64,000 bases of DNA, taken from positions 1 through 64,000 of the forward strand of contig JAJQBX010000021.1 in the NCBI GenBank assembly GCA_021203065.1, read 5' to 3'. A program made the position numbers and the translations under genes. Positions 60,353 through 64,000 of the stretch are shown here, piece after piece. The stretch comes from Oscillospiraceae bacterium. Its GTDB lineage: Bacteria; Bacillota; Clostridia; Oscillospirales; Ruminococcaceae. Each line of letters begins with the position of its first letter. Position 1 is the first letter of the stretch. The notes beneath the pieces were generated by a model. The model was not told where the DNA came from. It was given only the letters and a program-made list of their open reading frames with translations, and ran no database searches.

Positions 60353-62238
60353 TTCCATGTCTCTTCGACGTATCCGAAACCGAATACAAGACCAACGGTA
60401 TCGGAAAGCTTGCAGACTGTATTTCGTGTGTTGTTACCGAGAAAAGAAACGGCTCGTATGAGCTGAAGATGGAATATCCGAAAGATGGCATACACGCTGA
60501 TGAACTTGTCAATGGCAATGTTGTAACTGCAACTCCGTCATACGGCACAGCAGTTCAGGCTTTTAGGATATATAAAGTATCCACTTCGATGACTGGAAAC
60601 ATTGAGATTTCCGCTCGGCATATCTCATACCAGCTCAGCTATATAACCGTCTCTCCCTGTGCTATGGTTCCAGACTATACTTCTGAGGACTATGACGGCA
60701 CTTGCAGATATGCTTGGGATGTGTTGACGGAACACGCAAGCACCGATGTACCTTTCACATTCGAGACCGATGTCGAGGGCGATGCGGTTTTCAATATATC
60801 TGAACCTGTCACTTTCCGCTCTGCTCTCGGAGGAATAGAGGGTTCTATGTTAGACACATTTGGAGGCGAGTACGAGTGGGACAATTATTGCGTGAAGTTC
60901 TGGAAGTCAAGAGGTTCAGACAAAGGTGTCAAGATAACCTACGGCAAGAACCTGAAAGACTTTCAGAAAGAAGAATCGGTAGAAGACACAATAACAGGTG
61001 TTCACCCATATTGGATGGATTCAGACACCGGCGAGCTTCTTGAACTTTCGCAAAAGGTGGTCACTCTCTCGGATATAGGAGTAGAGACGGACGCTCCGTT
61101 TGAGAAGATTGCTCTCTTAGATTGTTCCGAACAGTTTGAAGAAATGCCGACCGAATACCAGCTTCTCCAGTATGCCCAGTCGTATCTTGAAAGCACAACG
61201 GCGGTCGATCCGTCAATAGACATGACTATAGACTTTGCCTCCCTTTGGGAACTGCCGGAGTACAAGGACATCGTAGAAGCCGAGTCTGTGAACCTCTGTG
61301 ACAAGATAACGGTTTATTGCCCGATTCTCAATATGACGGTGAAAACGACTGTGACCGAAACCGAGTGGGATGTGCTGCTTGGAAGGTACAAGAGCCTTAC
61401 TCTTTCCACTTCTGCTACCTCGTCAAGAAACAGCTCGCTTCAGCTCACTTTGGCAACTACAGAAGACGTCTGCTCACAGATTGCAGTTGCGGATAATGCC
61501 ATAAGACTGTCGGTCACCAAAACCTTGTCCGATTACTCCACAACAGAGCAAATCCAGTCACTCATTGAGACAAGTGAAGAAGGAATACTCCTCGAAGTCT
61601 CTGAAACCTACGTCACATCGGAGTCTTTGGGCAACTACGTTGAAGAAGATGAAATCCGCTCAAGGTTTGCTATGGACTCTACAAGTATAACGGTTGAATC
61701 AGGTGTAATCTCTTTTACCTCAAATTCCATCAGCATAGATTCAGATAACTTTAAATTGACCTCTTCAGGAGAAGTGATGGCAACTGGAACTTTCACGTCT
61801 GGCTCGGATGATGCCTTTAAGATGCAGATGTCAGGAGGTTGGCTCAGTGGCTACTATTTAGGCTCCTATGTTGGTAGCATAATAATGGTTCCGAATAAAT
61901 CGTTTACGATTGATGGCTATACCCAGACATATAACGCCCTGACCGTACAGGCTGAAGATATAACCTTGGAGTCAACCCTTATAGATTTCAATGCGGACTA
62001 TCTAAACGTCAGTTATGCCGCAGGAAATTACTACTATGGTGGTACCGGCGGTTTGTCGGTTCTGACCGGAGTCAGCTACTGGGCTTCATATAACTGTATT
62101 TCAGATATGACTATGTACAGCGACTCGTCGGGATACATTTATTACGCTCAGTGGAACAACAACACCATTTCCGTTCCTTTGGCTTTTAACAGCACATATA
62201 TACAGTTCCAGAAGGGCTTGATGGTGACTTCGCTCTAA
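60349..62238 (+). CDS. tail-associated (Tal-like) baseplate protein
   Basis: About 629 residues. TTG at 60349 gives a 4-nt overlap with Dit and follows GAGGTGG; GTGs at 60337 and 60340 are possible. N-terminal phage minor structural/prophage endopeptidase tail domain: NGIGKLADCISCVVTEKRNG, YELKMEYPKDGIHADELVNG. The C-terminal third has SISIDS-rich beta repeats and a Tyr/Gly-rich tip (YYYGGTGGLSVLTG). Likely forms the tail tip contacting the cell. No lytic motif is evident. Confidence 0.82.
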   Translation: MIPCLFDVSETEYKTNGIGKLADCISCVVTEKRNGSYELKMEYPKDGIHADELVNGNVVTATPSYGTAVQAFRIYKVSTSMTGNIEISARHISYQLSYITVSPCAMVPDYTSEDYDGTCRYAWDVLTEHASTDVPFTFETDVEGDAVFNISEPVTFRSALGGIEGSMLDTFGGEYEWDNYCVKFWKSRGSDKGVKITYGKNLKDFQKEESVEDTITGVHPYWMDSDTGELLELSQKVVTLSDIGVETDAPFEKIALLDCSEQFEEMPTEYQLLQYAQSYLESTTAVDPSIDMTIDFASLWELPEYKDIVEAESVNLCDKITVYCPILNMTVKTTVTETEWDVLLGRYKSLTLSTSATSSRNSSLQLTLATTEDVCSQIAVADNAIRLSVTKTLSDYSTTEQIQSLIETSEEGILLEVSETYVTSESLGNYVEEDEIRSRFAMDSTSITVESGVISFTSNSISIDSDNFKLTSSGEVMATGTFTSGSDDAFKMQMSGGWLSGYYLGSYVGSIIMVPNKSFTIDGYTQTYNALTVQAEDITLESTLIDFNADYLNVSYAAGNYYYGGTGGLSVLTGVSYWASYNCISDMTMYSDSSGYIYYAQWNNNTISVPLAFNSTYIQFQKGLMVTSL

Positions 62239-62252
62239 GAGAGGTGTTTTAG

Positions 62253-62468
62253 GTGATTAGTTTTGTAAGGTTCGATTCGCACAGCGGTATCTGGGCGAAT
62301 AAAGATAAAGCTTTGGAGTACTTGTCTGCGGGATACAAGATATATACCGATGAGACCTGTGAAACAGGGCTTACTCAGGAAGAAATAGAAGCAATGGATG
62401 AGACAGTTCAATGTCCACATGAATCGACTTCAACGCAAACGGTAGTCGGTCAGAACAAGGAGGATTAA
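62253..62468 (+). CDS. small phage tail-module protein
   Basis: 71 residues from GTG after AGAGGTGTTTTAG. VRFDSHSGIWANKDKALEYL followed by a Thr/Gln tail. Unrecognised; lies between tip protein and baseplate genes. Confidence 0.6.
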   Translation: MISFVRFDSHSGIWANKDKALEYLSAGYKIYTDETCETGLTQEEIEAMDETVQCPHESTSTQTVVGQNKED

Positions 62469-62469
62469 T

Positions 62470-62739
62470 ATGCTTGGAATAAACGCAAGAGTAGAAGATT
62501 TAAGGGAAAGCCTCATTAAGACCATCAACGATGCCCAGATGCCTGCCTGCATCTTGGACTATGTCTTAACCGAAATATTGAACGATGTCAGGCTTAAGAG
62601 AATGAGTGAGGTTAAGAGAGAACGGCAGAAAGACCGTGAAGATAAAGGAATCCCGACCGTTCCAAGCGTAAAGACAGAAACGGTGACTGTGGATTTGAAG
62701 GGAGAACCTGAAGATGACGACAATAGTACAGGAAGCTAA
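62470..62739 (+). CDS. hypothetical tail-module protein
   Basis: 89 residues; AAGGAGGATTAAT precedes ATG. Helical N-terminus LRESLIKTINDAQMPACILD and charged coil RERQKDREDKG. May be a fibre chaperone or capping factor; no family recognised. Confidence 0.65.
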   Translation: MLGINARVEDLRESLIKTINDAQMPACILDYVLTEILNDVRLKRMSEVKRERQKDREDKGIPTVPSVKTETVTVDLKGEPEDDDNSTGS

Positions 62740-63094
62740 TATGTCTCTGACCGACTCCCTTATCCCGTCATACATTCATGTGAAGCAGTACGACAACCTG
62801 ACGAGAAGAATAAAGTGCGTGGTATATAACGGCGGTGTCTTAGAAGATATTGATTCGGATTCATCGGTTGAGGTCTCCTGCACACTTCCAAGCGGGAATG
62901 TTCTTGTGTATACGACCGAGGATAGCTCAAATCTTCTGTACATTTCAGACGGCTGTATTTACTTCGTCATTCCATCCGCCATGACTGCGGAGGTTGGAAG
63001 AGTTCCCGTTGACGTTACGCTTACGGACGGAGATACTGCAAGGCTCGGTCTTTTCTCTTTGGCGCTTTCGGTATCGCCAACATCGAAGGAGTGA
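62714..63094 (+). CDS. BppU-like baseplate upper protein, copy 1
   Basis: 126 residues from ATG at 62714; ATG at 62741 (AGGAAGCTAAT upstream) is an alternative. SLTDSLIPSYIHVKQYDNLT aligns with the next gene's N-terminus, and both carry 'GRVPVDVTLTDGD' beta-sandwich ends: the BppU N-terminal domain. A short single-domain protein. Confidence 0.78.
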   Translation: MTTIVQEANMSLTDSLIPSYIHVKQYDNLTRRIKCVVYNGGVLEDIDSDSSVEVSCTLPSGNVLVYTTEDSSNLLYISDGCIYFVIPSAMTAEVGRVPVDVTLTDGDTARLGLFSLALSVSPTSKE

Positions 63095-63100
63095 TGAAAC

Positions 63101-63658
63101 TTGACTGTAACATGGGAGCTTGAGCTTTCCCTTACGAACGTACTCGTTCCACCAGTTGTCCACTGCAAGCAGTACGACAATCTTTCAAGAAAGGTTGTCT
63201 GCCGTATCTTCAAAGGTTACGAAGAAGTTTTCTTGGACGAAGACTCAATAGTCAATGTTTCCGGTAAGCGTCCGGACGGAGAGATTTTTCAATACTGCTC
63301 AGATGGAGACAGTGGTGTAGTATATGTTGAAGACGGTCACGCCGTCATCTGGATTACAAATACCATGACAAGCGTCCCCGGAAGAATGCCGGTCGATGTG
63401 ACCATAACCGATGGCGAAGGCGAAATCCTCGGTATCTTTCCATTTGTACTTGCAGTAAAGAAATCTGCTGTAGACAATAAAGGTTTAACCACCGGCTCCT
63501 ATTCAGACTTCTTGGCTGAGTTCCTTGAAGGCATCATAGACTGCTACATCGATTCCGATGGTTATCTTGTAATAGTGACATCGGACGGATTGGGTTTATC
63601 TTTCATGATGGACGGTGACGGGAACATTACTATTTATTCCGGAGGTGACAGTTCATGA
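63101..63658 (+). CDS. BppU-like baseplate upper protein, copy 2 with extension
   Basis: 185 residues from TTG (GAAGGAGTGATGAAAC upstream). HCKQYDNLSRKVVCRIFKG, GRMPVDVTITDGEGEILGIF match copy 1; residues after 125 form an extra acidic beta domain (IDCYIDSDGYLVIVTSDGL). Overlaps the next gene by 4 nt. Confidence 0.78.
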   Translation: MTVTWELELSLTNVLVPPVVHCKQYDNLSRKVVCRIFKGYEEVFLDEDSIVNVSGKRPDGEIFQYCSDGDSGVVYVEDGHAVIWITNTMTSVPGRMPVDVTITDGEGEILGIFPFVLAVKKSAVDNKGLTTGSYSDFLAEFLEGIIDCYIDSDGYLVIVTSDGLGLSFMMDGDGNITIYSGGDSS

Positions 63659-64000
63659 GTGTATACAGGGGCGGACGAATAGTCCCGAAGCATTTTGGAG
63701 TATGGAACAGTGAGACCGAGTACGAAATGCTCGCTATAGTCCTTGAGGAAGATACCGGCGACAGCTATATTTCAAGAAAGACAGTTCCGGCGGGAACTCT
63801 CCTTTCAGATGAAGAATACTGGGCTTTATGTGCAAGGTTCTCAGACCAACTTCAAACTTACCAAGAAGAAACCGATGCCAGACTTGAAGCTCTCGAAGAC
63901 GAGACTTCAAAGGCTATAGACAGCTCATCCTCAGCATCCGAAAAGCTCATTGCTGAAACCAAAGAGGAACTTCAAGGCAACATAGACAAGCTGAGTGAGG
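63655..64000 (+). CDS. tail fibre/baseplate protein, partial at window end
   Basis: Begins VYRGGRIVPKHFGVWNSETE and YEMLAIVLEEDTGDSYISRK, a carbohydrate-binding-module-like N-terminus common in phage fibre proteins, followed by a coiled coil (LQTYQEETDARLEALEDET). Open to the edge of the window, so length and receptor-binding part are unseen. Confidence 0.75.
   Translation, partial: MSVYRGGRIVPKHFGVWNSETEYEMLAIVLEEDTGDSYISRKTVPAGTLLSDEEYWALCARFSDQLQTYQEETDARLEALEDETSKAIDSSSSASEKLIAETKEELQGNIDKLSE

Noticed and set aside
1..64000. tRNA, rRNA or tmRNA genes
   Set aside because: No cloverleaf with T-loop GTTCRANYC and acceptor pairing, and no rRNA-conserved stretch, was recognised; a covariance scan could still find a missed tRNA.

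Overview
The window reads as a low-to-mid GC Bacillota chromosome, most likely a gut Clostridia of the Oscillospirales/Ruminococcaceae type. This is inferred from strong AGGAGG ribosome sites, a ferredoxin with two 4Fe-4S motifs, an acyl-ACP thioesterase, an OhrR-type regulator, tandem large serine recombinases and an HK97-type siphoprophage. No rRNA, tRNA or CRISPR array was recognised.

Region 1 (1-12.2 kb) is mostly housekeeping DNA with defence insertions. It holds a three-gene minus-strand operon of unknown function, a metallophosphoesterase and an L-ribulose-5-phosphate 4-epimerase. Then comes a complete type III toxin-antitoxin locus: promoter, three 35-nt RNA repeats, terminator hairpin and a ToxN/AbiQ toxin overlapping an acetyltransferase. 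It continues with a glutathione peroxidase/OhrR operon carrying its own operator, an aldo-keto reductase divergent from a LysR regulator, a rodA-galK-trmB operon, ferredoxin, acyl-ACP thioesterase and a Phd/VapC-like pair.

Region 2 (12.3-20.5 kb) is accessory. A promoter whose spacer holds a run of eight G lies before a Myb-like small protein and a 42-residue peptide. A DUF3791-DUF3990-DUF3791 cassette and an Rpn-like nuclease follow, sharing a duplicated promoter region. Next is a tightly overlapping operon of three large serine recombinases with a degenerate fourth member.

Region 3 (20.5-29.6 kb) is an exopolysaccharide locus: glycosyltransferases, UDP-glucose dehydrogenase, pyruvyl transferase, FrhB-like protein and acyltransferases. 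Its AT-rich centre is decayed, with three truncated genes and two single-base homopolymer frameshifts. Region 4 (29.7-33.4 kb) holds an AbiG abortive-infection pair whose AbiGi gene is frameshifted, a WYL regulator and a small zinc-ribbon gene.

Region 5 (33.4 kb to the end) is a siphoprophage. It has a sigma-like regulator under a start-codon hairpin, replication genes (Gp157, Sak4-like ATPase, DUF669, helicase, primase-helicase, RusA), late activator, methyltransferase, HNH, a candidate cos site, terminase, a phage S-adenosylmethionine synthetase beside DNA methyltransferase sequences, portal, ClpP-like protease, HK97 capsid, neck, tail and baseplate genes. Three features stand out: two tandem extra coat-protein-like genes inside the tail module, an in-frame fusion of major tail protein to the end of the tape measure, and an Rpn-like moron with its own promoter and terminator. 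Several genes carry deletion or frameshift scars, so the prophage may be defective, or the assembly may be collapsed at these points; raw reads would decide. No integrase for the prophage is visible, and its right end lies outside the window.
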